Shown one piece after another: positions 53,846 through 62,596 of a stretch of DNA of 64,000 nucleotides. The notes under the pieces were generated by a model that saw only the letters and a program-made list of their open reading frames with translations, was not told the DNA's origin and ran no database searches. The translations under genes were made by a program, and so were the position numbers. The stretch is from assembly GCF_014648915.1 (NCBI RefSeq), contig NZ_BMSA01000029.1, positions 1 through 64,000 of the forward strand, in the 5' to 3' direction. Origin of the DNA: Streptomyces phaeofaciens (GTDB lineage: Bacteria; Actinomycetota; Actinomycetes; Streptomycetales; Streptomycetaceae). Position 1 is the stretch's first letter. Every line of letters starts with the position of its first letter.

Positions 53846-56179
53846 TCAGTCGTCGGTGGCGGCCGCGGGGAGGGCGGCGGCCGGGCGCTGCCAGCCGCGG
53901 GAGCCCCGGGCGCGGAGCCACGCCGTCGTCTCGTCCGGGGGCATCGCCGCGGCCACCAGCCAGCCCTGGACCGCGTCACAGCCCAGGTCCCGCAGGCGCT
54001 CCCAGGTCTCGTCGTCCTCCACGCCCTCCGCGACGACCAGGAGCCCGAGGGAATGGGCCAGGTCCACCGTGCAGCGCACGATCTCCGCGTCCTCCGTGTC
54101 GACCGCCAGCCGTGCCACGAAGGAGCGGTCGATCTTCAGCTCGCTCACCGGGAGACGGCGCAGGTGCACCAGCGAGGAGTAGCCGGTGCCGAAGTCGTCC
54201 AGCGACATCTTCACGCCGTGCCCGGTCAGACCGTTCAGCGTGTCGGCGGCCCGCTGCGGGTCCTCCAGCAGGACGTGTTCCGTTATCTCCAGCTGGAGCG
54301 CTCCCGCGGGCACTCCGTGCCGGGCCAGCCGGGCGGCGACGGAGCCGGCGAAGCCCGGGGTGTGGACGTCGCGCGGGGAGACGTTGACCGCGACCGGGAC
54401 GTACAGCCCCTGCGCCCGCCAGCGGGCGACCTGCCCGAGCGCCGTATCCAGCACGTACTCCGTGAGGTGCGGCATCAGCCCGGACGACTCGGCGATCGCT
54501 ATGAACTCGTCAGGCGGGACCTTCCCGCGCTCCGGGTGCACCCACCGGACCAGCGCCTCGAGCCCCGCCACCTGCCCGTCGAACCGGACCTTCGGCTGGT
54601 AGTGCAGCTGCACCTCGTGCGCGTCGAGCGCCCGCCGCAGATCGCCCAGCAGTCCGAGCCGGTCGGGGGTGTTGGAGTCCCGCTTGGACTCGTACACCTC
54701 CACGCCCGTACGGTCCCGCTTGGCCTGGTACATCGCCACGTCCGCCCGGCGCAGCATCCCCTCCGCGTCGAGCGCGTGGTCGGGGAAGACGGCGACCCCG
54801 GCGCTGGCCTCCAGCACCAGGGTGAGCCCGTCGAGGTCGAGCGGAGAGCTGAGCATGGTGACGAGCCCGCGCGCGACCCGGGTCGCGGAGGTGGTGGAGT
54901 CGGCGACGGGCAGTAAGACGGCGAACTCGTCACCGCCCAGCCGCGCGACCTCCGCCCCGCGCGGCAGCGCGCCCCGCAGCCGTTCGGCTATCTGGAGGAG
55001 CAGCCGGTCACCGGCCAGGTGGCCGAGGGTGTCGTTGACCGAACGGAACCGGTCGAGGTCGATCAGCATCAGCGCGGCCCGGGCGCCGATGCGCTCGGCG
55101 TCGTCCAGGGCGGTCCAGATGCGTTCCAGCAGCCACTGCCGGTTGGGCAGTCCCGTCAGCGGGTCGCGCAGCTGCTCCTCGGCGCGGGCCCGGGCTATCC
55201 ACAGGGTGGAGTCGAGGGCGATCAGCGGGATCGCGAACAGGGGCAGCAGGATCGGCTTGGCCACGGCCACCACGCAGATCAGCGGGGCGATCCCGAGCAG
55301 GGCCACCGCGACCAGACCCTGTCTGACCAGCGCGGTCCGGGCGACCGTGGGCAGTCCGCCGAAGCGCGGCGCGTGCAGGTACCAGAGCAGGACGCGGGTG
55401 ACCGCGAGGTAGGCGACGGCCACCAGGATCACCTGCGGGGCGGTGTAGACCGTCCAGTTGTCGGGGTACCAGGGCCGTTCGACGGACGGCACCGGTCCGC
55501 AGGCGGCGAGCAGCAGCGCGCCCGCGCCGATGCCGAGGATGTCCACCGCGCCGTGCAGGACGCCCTGTCGCCAGCGGTGGCGCCGGGCTATGCCGACCAG
55601 GACGACGACGGTGAGGCTGACCATGCCGGCCGACACCCAGCCGTACAGCAGCAGGACGGCGAGGGTGAGGGCGGCGCCGGAGCCGGTGCCGCCCCACCAG
55701 CGGGCGCGGCCGAGCATCACGAGGTGGCCGACGATGACACCGGTCAGCACGGCCAGCGACCAGCCGGCCGTGCCGGACGGGAAGAGCGCGTGGCTGCCGG
55801 CGAAGGCGCGGTAGAACCCGGCGCCGAGCACGAACCCGGCCGCCGCGATGACCGCGGCGGGCAGCGCGGGCCAGGACAGGTGCCGGTCGGACTCCGCGCC
55901 GGGCAGTCCCGAGGCGTCGGTCAGCCCGGAGGCGCCGGTGAGCCCCGAGGGTCCGGCCTGCCGCGCGGCGCCGGGCTGCCCCGAGGTGCCCTGCGGGCCG
56001 GAGGAGGCGGTGCCGGCGGAGCGTGCGGGGGCGCGGGTGTCGAGGGCGGTGTGCGGCGGCGGTCCGTCCGCGCCCGGATGCCGCCCGGAGCGCGGCGCCC
56101 ACAGGCCTCCCCACCAGACGCCGCTGACCCGGCGCCTGCGCAGCCGTGAGTCAGGGGCGGCGCTCTCGGTCGGTTCCAT
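53846..56179 (-). CDS. rmdB: RmdB-like GGDEF-EAL c-di-GMP enzyme
   Basis: About 777 aa from the ATG at 56179. A Pro/Gly/Ser-rich N-terminus (1-100) with SGLTGASGLTDASGLPG repeats, about 8 membrane helices (100-330), a GGDEF domain with RLGGDEFAVLLP and no RxxD I-site in the expected place, then an EAL domain with all catalytic motifs: GLEALVRW, QLEITEHVLLED, SLDDFGTGYSSL, VAEGVED. Both domains look active, with phosphodiesterase the likely main function, as for S. coelicolor RmdB (SCO5495), which affects colony development. Identity rests on architecture and neighbourhood (ligA). Confidence 0.9.
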   Translation of the reverse strand: MEPTESAAPDSRLRRRRVSGVWWGGLWAPRSGRHPGADGPPPHTALDTRAPARSAGTASSGPQGTSGQPGAARQAGPSGLTGASGLTDASGLPGAESDRHLSWPALPAAVIAAAGFVLGAGFYRAFAGSHALFPSGTAGWSLAVLTGVIVGHLVMLGRARWWGGTGSGAALTLAVLLLYGWVSAGMVSLTVVVLVGIARRHRWRQGVLHGAVDILGIGAGALLLAACGPVPSVERPWYPDNWTVYTAPQVILVAVAYLAVTRVLLWYLHAPRFGGLPTVARTALVRQGLVAVALLGIAPLICVVAVAKPILLPLFAIPLIALDSTLWIARARAEEQLRDPLTGLPNRQWLLERIWTALDDAERIGARAALMLIDLDRFRSVNDTLGHLAGDRLLLQIAERLRGALPRGAEVARLGGDEFAVLLPVADSTTSATRVARGLVTMLSSPLDLDGLTLVLEASAGVAVFPDHALDAEGMLRRADVAMYQAKRDRTGVEVYESKRDSNTPDRLGLLGDLRRALDAHEVQLHYQPKVRFDGQVAGLEALVRWVHPERGKVPPDEFIAIAESSGLMPHLTEYVLDTALGQVARWRAQGLYVPVAVNVSPRDVHTPGFAGSVAARLARHGVPAGALQLEITEHVLLEDPQRAADTLNGLTGHGVKMSLDDFGTGYSSLVHLRRLPVSELKIDRSFVARLAVDTEDAEIVRCTVDLAHSLGLLVVAEGVEDDETWERLRDLGCDAVQGWLVAAAMPPDETTAWLRARGSRGWQRPAAALPAAATDD

Positions 56180-56448
56180 TCCCGTCCCTCTCACAGCCGG
56201 CGGTGCCCACACAACGCGGCCCGTCGACCGACAACCGTCGACGGCACCGCGTTGGAAAACCCTTCCCCCCGCTCATCACGAGCACGGGGATGCCCCGACC
56301 GCAGCCGGACACGGCGGGCGCACATCTCAACAGTAGGCCGCAGAAGGCTTCCACGGGCAGCGGTCGTCGACGGTTGCCCGAATGGACACCGGCCACCCGT
56401 ATGCATCTGGTATGCGCCGAACGGGTGACCTTCAACCGCCACTTGCCC

Positions 56449-58641
56449 CTACTCCTCGGCCGGAAGGGCGACTTCTGCGGCCGCCTCCGGTCCCTGTTCG
56501 AGCAGGACCGTGAAGCCGTCCTCGTTCAGTACGGGCACCTTGAGCTGCATCGCCTTGTCGTACTTCGAACCAGGACTGTCGCCCACGACCACGAACGACG
56601 TCTTCTTCGAGACCGAGCCGGTCACCTTCGCGCCACGGCTCTGGAGTGCGTCTTTGGCGCCGTCACGGGTGAAGTGTTCGAGCGTGCCGGTGACGACGAC
56701 CGTCAGGCCTTCGAGGGGGCGGGGGCCTTCGTCCTCGCCGGTCCCCTCCTCCACGAGAGGGACGCCGGCCTCCTTCCACTTCCGGATGATCTCCCGGTGC
56801 CACTCCTCGGCGAACCACTGCTTCACCGCGGCGGCCACGATCGGGCCGACCCCGTCGGTGTTCCTCAGTTCTTCCTCGGAGGCCTCGTCGATCCGGTCGA
56901 TCGAGCGGAAGTTGCGGGCGAGCGCCTCGGCCGAGACCGGGCCGACGTGCCGGATGGAGAGGCCGTTGATGAAGCGGGCCAGCGGGCGGGCCTTGGCGGC
57001 CTCGATGTTCTCCAGCAGGGCAAGCGTGTTCTTCTTCGGTTCGCCCTGCTGGTTGGCGAAGACGGTGGCGATCTTCTCCTCGCCGGTCTTCGGGTCGCGC
57101 TTGGGCAGCCCGCTGTCCTTGTCGAGGACGTACGCCTTGATGGGAAGCAGTTTCTCGACGGTGAGGTCGAAGAGGCCGCTCTCGTCCACCAGCGGCGGGT
57201 CGGCCGGCTCCAGCGGGCGGGTGAGGGCGGCCGCGACGACGTCCCCGAAGTGCTCGATGTCCAGGCACTCACGGCCCGCGAGGTAGGAGACCCGTTCCCG
57301 CAACTGCGCCGGGCAGGTACGCGCGTTGGGGCAGCGGAGGTCGATGTCGCCCTCCTTCATGGCCTTCAGCGGCGTCCCGCACTCGGGGCACCGCGCCGGC
57401 ATCACGAACTCGCGCTCGCTGCCGTCCCGCAGATCGGCGACCGGGCCGAGGATCTCGGGGATCACGTCACCGGCCTTGCGCAGCACCACGGTGTCACCGA
57501 TCAGGACGCCCTTGGCCTTGACCACCTCCTGGTTGTGCAGGGTGGCGAACTCGACCTCGGATCCGGCCACGTGCACCGGCTCGACCTGGGCGTACGGTGT
57601 GACGCGGCCGGTGCGGCCGACGCCCACCTTGATGTCGACCAGCCTGGTGTTGACCTCCTCCGGCGCGTACTTGTAGGCGATCGCCCAGCGCGGCGCGCGG
57701 GCCGTGGAGCCGAGCCGGCCCTGGAGGCGGATCTCGTCGAGCTTCACCACCACGCCGTCGATCTCGTGCTCGACGGAGTGCCGGTTCTCGCCGTAGTACG
57801 CGATGAACCGCCGTACGCCGTCGAGGTCGTCGACGACCCTGTTGTGCGGGGAGGTGGGCAGGCCCCAGCCCTTGAGGAGGTCGTAGGCCTCGGAGAGGCG
57901 GTCCATGCCCTCGTAGCCCTCCAGGGCGCCGATGCCGTGGACCACCATGTGCAGCGGGCGGGTGGCGGTGACCCGCGGGTCCTTCTGGCGCAGTGAACCG
58001 GCCGCCGCGTTGCGCGGGTTGGCGAAGGGCTTGTCGCCGGCCTCCACCAGACGGGCGTTCAGCTCCTCGAACTTCTCCATCGGGAAGTAGACCTCGCCGC
58101 GGATCTCCACGAGCGTGGGCACCCCGTCGCCGGTCAGCCGGTCCGGGATCTCTGCGATGGTGCGGACGTTGGGCGTGATGTCCTCGCCGGTCCGGCCGTC
58201 GCCGCGGGTCGCCGCGCGGGTGAGCCGGCCGTTCTCGTAGGTGAGGTTGACGGCGAGTCCGTCGACCTTCAGCTCGCACAGGAAGTGGTAGGCGGAGGCG
58301 CCCACGTCCCGGTGGACGCGCTCGGCCCAGGCGGCCAGTTCCAGGTCGTCGAAGGCGTTGTCGAGCGACAGCATGCGCTCGCGGTGCTGGACGGCCGTGA
58401 ACTCGGTCGCGTAGGCGCCCGCGACCTTCTGGGTGGGCGAGTCGGGCGTGCGCAGCTCGGGGTGCCGCTCCTCCAGCCCCTCCAGGGCGCGCAGGAGGCG
58501 GTCGAACTCCGCGTCGCTGACGACGGGAGCGTCCTTCACGTAGTACCGGAAGCGGTGCTCCTCGATCTGCTCAGCGAGCTGCGCGTGCTGCTCCCGTGCC
58601 TCGGTGGGCACCGTCGTCTCCGCTTGCTTGTCGCCGGCCAC
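56449..58641 (-). CDS. ligA: NAD-dependent DNA ligase
   Basis: 730 aa from a GTG at 58641 behind GGGAGG. Domains in order: Ia (RFRYYVKDAPVVSDAEFDRL), adenylation domain with nucleotide-accepting Lys125 (CELKVDGLAVNL), OB fold (VGRTGRVTPYAQVEPV), Cys4 zinc finger (RCPECGTPL ... LRCPNARTCP), HhH region (FINGLSIRHVGPVSAEALAR) and C-terminal BRCT (LEGLTVVVTGTLEHFTRDGA). Essential replication ligase. It ends a tightly spaced five-gene cluster and begins 15 bases after the methionine-synthase-like gene. Confidence 0.97.
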   Translation of the reverse strand: MAGDKQAETTVPTEAREQHAQLAEQIEEHRFRYYVKDAPVVSDAEFDRLLRALEGLEERHPELRTPDSPTQKVAGAYATEFTAVQHRERMLSLDNAFDDLELAAWAERVHRDVGASAYHFLCELKVDGLAVNLTYENGRLTRAATRGDGRTGEDITPNVRTIAEIPDRLTGDGVPTLVEIRGEVYFPMEKFEELNARLVEAGDKPFANPRNAAAGSLRQKDPRVTATRPLHMVVHGIGALEGYEGMDRLSEAYDLLKGWGLPTSPHNRVVDDLDGVRRFIAYYGENRHSVEHEIDGVVVKLDEIRLQGRLGSTARAPRWAIAYKYAPEEVNTRLVDIKVGVGRTGRVTPYAQVEPVHVAGSEVEFATLHNQEVVKAKGVLIGDTVVLRKAGDVIPEILGPVADLRDGSEREFVMPARCPECGTPLKAMKEGDIDLRCPNARTCPAQLRERVSYLAGRECLDIEHFGDVVAAALTRPLEPADPPLVDESGLFDLTVEKLLPIKAYVLDKDSGLPKRDPKTGEEKIATVFANQQGEPKKNTLALLENIEAAKARPLARFINGLSIRHVGPVSAEALARNFRSIDRIDEASEEELRNTDGVGPIVAAAVKQWFAEEWHREIIRKWKEAGVPLVEEGTGEDEGPRPLEGLTVVVTGTLEHFTRDGAKDALQSRGAKVTGSVSKKTSFVVVGDSPGSKYDKAMQLKVPVLNEDGFTVLLEQGPEAAAEVALPAEE

Positions 58642-58656
58642 CGTGTGGTCCTCCCG

Positions 58657-59664
58657 TTACTCTGGGTTGTCCGCGAGGGATCTCGCCGCCTGGACGCAGT
58701 GGGCGAGCGCCCGGCGGGCGTACGCCGGGGAAGCCCCCGCGAGGCCGCACGCCGGAGTGATCGTGACCGCTTCCGCGAGCAGCCCCGGTGGCAGCCCCAG
58801 CCTGCGCCACAGCGTCCTGACACCCATGACGCTACCGGCAGGGTCCGACAATGCGGAGTCCGTGCCGGGCACGACACCGGCGAGGAGTCGGGTCCCTCCT
58901 TCGACCGCCTCGCCGATCGCGTCCTCGTCACGCTCGGTGAGGAGCGAGAAGTCGAAGGAGACCCCGTCGACGCCGGCCCGGCGCAACAGGGCGAACGGCA
59001 CGTCCGGGGCGCACGAGTGGACCACGACGGGGCCGTCGCTGTGGACCCCGACGACGTCCCGGAGCGTGGCCTCGACGAGCTGGCGGTCCACGGCGCGATG
59101 GGTGCGGTAGCCGCTCGCGCTCCGTACGTGGCCGCGCAGGACGGCGGTGAGGGAGGGCTCGTCGAGCTGGAGGACGAGCCGGGCGCCGGGCACGCGGCGC
59201 CGGACCTCCGCGAGGTGCAGCCGCAGGCCCTCGGCGAGGGAGGCGGCGAGGTCGCGGGAGGCGCCGGGGTCGGAGAGGGCCGCCTCGCCGTTGCGCAGCT
59301 CCAGGGCGGCGGCGAGCGTCCAGGGGCCTACGGCCTGCACCTTGAGCGGGCCCTGGTGGCCCTGGGTGAACTCCTCCAGCGCGTCGAGGTCCTCCCCGAG
59401 CCACGACCTGGCCCGCAGGGTGTCCCGGCCCGGCCGGTCGCCGAGCCGCCAACCGCTGGGCTCCACGCGCGCGTACAGCTCGACGAGCATCCCCGCGGTC
59501 CGGCCGATCATGTCCGCGCCGGGGCCGCGGGCCGGCAGCTCGGGCAGGAAGGGGAAGTCCTCGAAGGACCCGGTGGCGGTCTTGGCGGCCTCCCGCGCGT
59601 CCCCGCCGGGGAGGGACCCGACGCCGGTGGCGGGGCCGAACCTGAACTGCCTGTTTTCGCTCAC
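58657..59664 (-). CDS. MetE C-terminal-like methionine synthase
   Basis: 335 aa resembling the C-terminal barrel of cobalamin-independent methionine synthase: FGPATGVGSLPGGDAREAAK, FPFLPELPARGPGADMIGR, VQAVGPWTLAAALELRNG, LVLQLDEPSLTAVL. The zinc-ligand pattern His-x-Cys (VVVHSCAPDVPFALL) and the late Cys (AVTITPACGLAGASP) are present. Length is half of MetE, so it probably uses a corrinoid or other methyl donor protein or a small substrate. Located between a 130-aa protein gene and ligA. Confidence 0.88.
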   Translation of the reverse strand: MSENRQFRFGPATGVGSLPGGDAREAAKTATGSFEDFPFLPELPARGPGADMIGRTAGMLVELYARVEPSGWRLGDRPGRDTLRARSWLGEDLDALEEFTQGHQGPLKVQAVGPWTLAAALELRNGEAALSDPGASRDLAASLAEGLRLHLAEVRRRVPGARLVLQLDEPSLTAVLRGHVRSASGYRTHRAVDRQLVEATLRDVVGVHSDGPVVVHSCAPDVPFALLRRAGVDGVSFDFSLLTERDEDAIGEAVEGGTRLLAGVVPGTDSALSDPAGSVMGVRTLWRRLGLPPGLLAEAVTITPACGLAGASPAYARRALAHCVQAARSLADNPE

Positions 59665-59673
59665 CCCGGAAGC

Positions 59674-60066
59674 CTACGTAACGTCCGGGGGACGCCCGTA
59701 CACCTCGTGCCGGCGGAAGAAGGCCTCCAGTCGCTCCGGGTCGGCGACCTCCAGGTTGTTGCGGAAGCGGCCGCGTTCCCAGGAGATGTCGGTGCCGCCG
59801 TGGTGGCTGCCGCTGCCGACGAAGTCGCCGCGGGCGTCCAGCAGGGCCACGGTCAGGCTGCCGAAGCAGCGGCAGATGTCGCCCGTGAAGGCGCCGGTGG
59901 TGGTCAGCTCCCGCAGCTCGGCCAGGGCGTCGTCGTCGTACACCTCGGCGAGCACCCGGCGCCGGGCGAGCGGACCGGCGTCGTCCCCGCCGGCCAGCAC
60001 GACCGCGGCCTCGGTGCGGCTCCAGGCCTCGTCGAGCCAGGCCCGGATCTGCGCACCGTCCGTCAT
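59674..60066 (-). CDS. Hypothetical protein (130 aa)
   Basis: Residues 1-130: IRAWLDEAWSRTEAAVVLAG, LARRRVLAEVYDDDALAELR, then a Cys-rich FTGDICRCFGSLTVALLDARG and HHGGTDISWERGRFRNNLEVAD. I do not recognise the family. Two Cys spaced C-R-C and two adjacent His suggest a metal or redox site. Spacing is 7 bases after the SDR gene and 9 bases before the MetE-like gene, so it is clearly part of the operon. Confidence 0.8.
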   Translation of the reverse strand: MTDGAQIRAWLDEAWSRTEAAVVLAGGDDAGPLARRRVLAEVYDDDALAELRELTTTGAFTGDICRCFGSLTVALLDARGDFVGSGSHHGGTDISWERGRFRNNLEVADPERLEAFFRRHEVYGRPPDVT

Positions 60067-60073
60067 GCCGGCC

Positions 60074-60763
60074 TCACCGCCCGGGCCGTACCGTCAGATC
60101 GTTGATCTCCGCGTCCCTGGGCAGGTCCAGCGCCACCAGGATCGTCGTGGCGACCGACTCGGGGTCGATCCACTCGGCCGGGTCGTACTCCTTGCCCTCC
60201 TGCTGGTGCACCTTGGCCTGCATGGGGCTGGCGGTGCGGCCGGGGTAGACGGAGGTGACGCGGACGCCGTTGCCGTGCTCCTCGTTCCGCAGGGAGTCGG
60301 CGAGCGCCTTGAGGCCGTGCTTGGAGGCGGCGTAGGCGGACCAGTCGGCGCTCGCCCGCAGGCCCGCGCCGGAGTTGACGAACACCACGTGCCCGCGCGT
60401 GGTGCGCAGTTGGGGCAGGAAGTGGCGGGTCAGCTCGGCGGGGGCGATCAGGTTGACGTCGAGCTGGTGGCGCCAGGCCTTGGGGGTCAGCTCGCCGACC
60501 GGGCCGAGGTCGACGACCCCGGCGATGTGCAGCAGCGAGTCCACCCGGTCGGGGAGCGTCTGGTGGGAGAAGGCCCAGCTCAGGCGGTCGGGGTCGGCGA
60601 GGTCGCCGACGAGCGTGCGCGCCCCGGGGAACGCGGCCGCCAGTTCCTTCGCCCGGCCCGCGTCGCGCGCGTGCAGCACGAGTTCGTCCCCGCGCGCGTG
60701 CAGACGGCGGGCGACGGCGGCGCCGATGCCGGAACCCGCCCCGGTGATCACATGAGTAGCCAT
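60074..60763 (-). CDS. SDR family oxidoreductase
   Basis: 229 aa from the ATG at 60763 (another at 60772). Classical short-chain dehydrogenase: VITGAGSGIGAAVARRL (Gly-x3-Gly-x-Gly), NADP-binding loop, LLHIAGVVDLGPVGEL, VNSGAGLRASADWSAYAASKHGLKAL with the catalytic Ser, Tyr and Lys, and VYPGRTASPMQAK. Cytoplasmic, substrate unknown. It lies 27 bases after the LOG-family gene. Confidence 0.92.
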   Translation of the reverse strand: MATHVITGAGSGIGAAVARRLHARGDELVLHARDAGRAKELAAAFPGARTLVGDLADPDRLSWAFSHQTLPDRVDSLLHIAGVVDLGPVGELTPKAWRHQLDVNLIAPAELTRHFLPQLRTTRGHVVFVNSGAGLRASADWSAYAASKHGLKALADSLRNEEHGNGVRVTSVYPGRTASPMQAKVHQQEGKEYDPAEWIDPESVATTILVALDLPRDAEINDLTVRPGR

Positions 60764-60790
60764 GTCCGCCATGCTCGCATCACCCCGGGG

Positions 60791-61354
60791 TCAGGCGACG
60801 CCCCGGGCCTCGGCCGGAGCCACCGTGGCCACGGCCTCCAGATGGGCCAGCACGCCGGCCGGCTCCTCCGCGAAGAACACCAGGTCGGCCAGGGGGCGCG
60901 GCAGGAAACCCTCGTCCTCCATGCGCCGGAACTGGGTCTTCAGGCCGTCGTAGAAGCCCGCGGTGTTGAGCAGGACGACCGGCTTCTCGGTGTGCCCGTG
61001 CTTCTTCAGCTCCAGGATCTCGGTCGCCTCGTCCAGGGTGCCGGCCCCGCCGACCAGGACGACGACGGCGTCGGACTTCTCCAGCAGCAGCCTCTTGCGC
61101 TCGGCGAGGCTCGTGGCGATCACCATCTCGTCGGCGCCCTCGCGGGCCTTGGCGGCGAGGAAGTCCACGGACACCCCGCAGAGCCGCCCTCCCGTCTCCT
61201 GCACGCCGTCCGCGACCACCTTCATCAGACCGCTGTCCGAACCGCCCCAGACGAGCGTGTGGCCGCCCTTGCCGAGCAGTTCCGCGAACTCGCGCGCGGG
61301 GCGCGTGTAGCGCTCGTCGAGGTCGGCGGCGGAGAGAAAGACACAGATACGCAT
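60791..61354 (-). CDS. LOG family protein (TIGR00730-type Rossmann)
   Basis: 187 aa from the ATG at 61354. LOG/lysine-decarboxylase-like Rossmann fold: MRICVFLSAADLDERYTRPA, LVWGGSDSGLMKVVADGVQ, and AVVVLVGGAGTLDEATEIL. The canonical signature is Pro-Gly-Gly-x-Gly-Thr-x-x-Glu; here it is Val-Gly-Gly-Ala-Gly-Thr-Leu-Asp-Glu. LOG enzymes cleave nucleoside 5'-monophosphates to a free base (cytokinin activation in plants). First gene of a possible five-gene operon ending with ligA. Confidence 0.88.
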   Translation of the reverse strand: MRICVFLSAADLDERYTRPAREFAELLGKGGHTLVWGGSDSGLMKVVADGVQETGGRLCGVSVDFLAAKAREGADEMVIATSLAERKRLLLEKSDAVVVLVGGAGTLDEATEILELKKHGHTEKPVVLLNTAGFYDGLKTQFRRMEDEGFLPRPLADLVFFAEEPAGVLAHLEAVATVAPAEARGVA

Positions 61355-61406
61355 GGAGCCACCGTACGCGGGAAGAACCGGGGGCCCGCGAGCGCTTTTT
61401 GTGGGC

Positions 61407-61730
61407 ATGACCCAAGGACACACGATCACCATCGAGCGGGGCGACCGGCACATCAGGGTCGTCCACGGACAGCAGGTGCTCGCCGAGACCGACCGGGCGC
61501 TAGTGCTGCGCGAGACCGGCTGTCCGGTGCGGTACTACATTCCGCGGGCGGACGTGCGCACGGATCTGCTGACCCCGTCCGACACCCACACCTACTGCCC
61601 CTTCAAGGGCACGGCGTCCTACTGGTCGCTGCCGGAGGCGCCCGACCTCGTCTGGTCTTACCCCGACCCCAAGCCCGACGTCGCCGCGATCAGGAACCAC
61701 CTCTGCTTCTACGAAGTGGAAGTGTCGTAG
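61407..61730 (+). CDS. DUF427 domain protein
   Basis: 107 aa from the ATG at 61407, with no obvious ribosome site. A single DUF427 beta-barrel: HIRVVHGQQVLAETDRALVL, PVRYYIPRADVRTDLL, TYCPFKGTASYWSL and HLCFYEVEV, matching the Tyr-Cys-Pro-Lys-Gly core of the family. Function unknown. Divergent from the LOG gene and followed by the alpha/beta hydrolase. Confidence 0.9.
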   Translation: MTQGHTITIERGDRHIRVVHGQQVLAETDRALVLRETGCPVRYYIPRADVRTDLLTPSDTHTYCPFKGTASYWSLPEAPDLVWSYPDPKPDVAAIRNHLCFYEVEVS

Positions 61731-61768
61731 AGCGATGACCACCGTGCCGTGCGGCAGTCTGCTCTGGC

Positions 61769-62556
61769 ATGGACAAGAAGACCATTTCGCGCGACGGAAC
61801 CGATGTGGCGTACGCGCGCGCGGGGCAGGGTCCCGCGGTGATCCTGGTGAGCGGGGCGATGTCCACGGGCGGCACCGTGGCACCCCTGGCGGGGCTGCTG
61901 GCGCGGCACTGCACCGTCCTCCTGTACGACCGCCGAGGCCGGGGCGAGAGCGGTGACACGGCGCCGTACGCGGTGGAGCGGGAGGTCGAGGACCTGGCCG
62001 CGCTGATCGACACGGCGGGCGGTGAGGCGGGGCTGTACGGGATCTCCTCGGGCGGCGCGCTGGTGCTGGAGGCGGCGGCGAGCGGGTTGCCGGTGCGGCG
62101 GGTGGCGGTGTACGAGACGCCGTTCGCGCTCGACGAGGAAGGGGTCCGAGAGCGCGCCGCGTACTCCGCCGACCTCACCGGGGCGCTGGCCGAGGACCGG
62201 CGCGGGGACGCCGTGGAGCTGTTCCTGCGGCTGACGGGCCTGGCCGAGGAGATGATCCAGCGGGCCCGTCAGTCACCGATGTGGGCCGGCATGGAGGCCA
62301 TCGCGCCCACGCTGGCCTACGACGACGCGGTGATGGCGGGCGGCCTGGTGCCCCGGGAGCAGCTGGCCTCGGTCGGCGTACCGGTACTGGCGGCGGCGGG
62401 CGGGGACAGCCCGCGATGGCTGCGGGAGGCCACCCGCGCGGTCGCGGAGGCGGCACCGCACGGGACGTACCGGGTACTGGAGGGCCAGGCCAGACCCACA
62501 TGGTGGACCCGAATGTGCTGGCGCCGGTGCTGGCGGAGTTCTTCGGGGCCTCATAG
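61769..62556 (+). pseudogene. Alpha/beta hydrolase broken by a 5-bp duplication
   Basis: From the ATG at 61769 the frame reads MDKKTISRDGTDVAYARAGQ, GPAVILVSGAMSTGG, TVLLYDRRGRGESGDTAPYA and LYGISSGGALVLEAAA (Gly-x-Ser-x-Gly nucleophile elbow: GISSGG, Ser-Ser-Gly). Near the end the DNA has GCCAGGCCAG (62484-62493), a tandem copy of 5 bases. Removing one copy restores VLEGQTHMVDPNVLAPVLAE then FFGAS and a TAG at 62554-62556, exactly the family C-terminus with the catalytic His. As written, the frame runs on past this point. So it is a real frameshift, or a strain-specific or sequencing artefact. Confidence 0.75.
62484..62493. repeat. GCCAG tandem duplication causing the frameshift
   Basis: Two head-to-tail copies of GCCAG inside the C-terminal codons of the alpha/beta hydrolase gene. 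Confidence 0.85.
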
Positions 62557-62596
62557 GCCCGTGTCGTGGGCCTGCCCCGAGCCCCGAAGATCTCTT

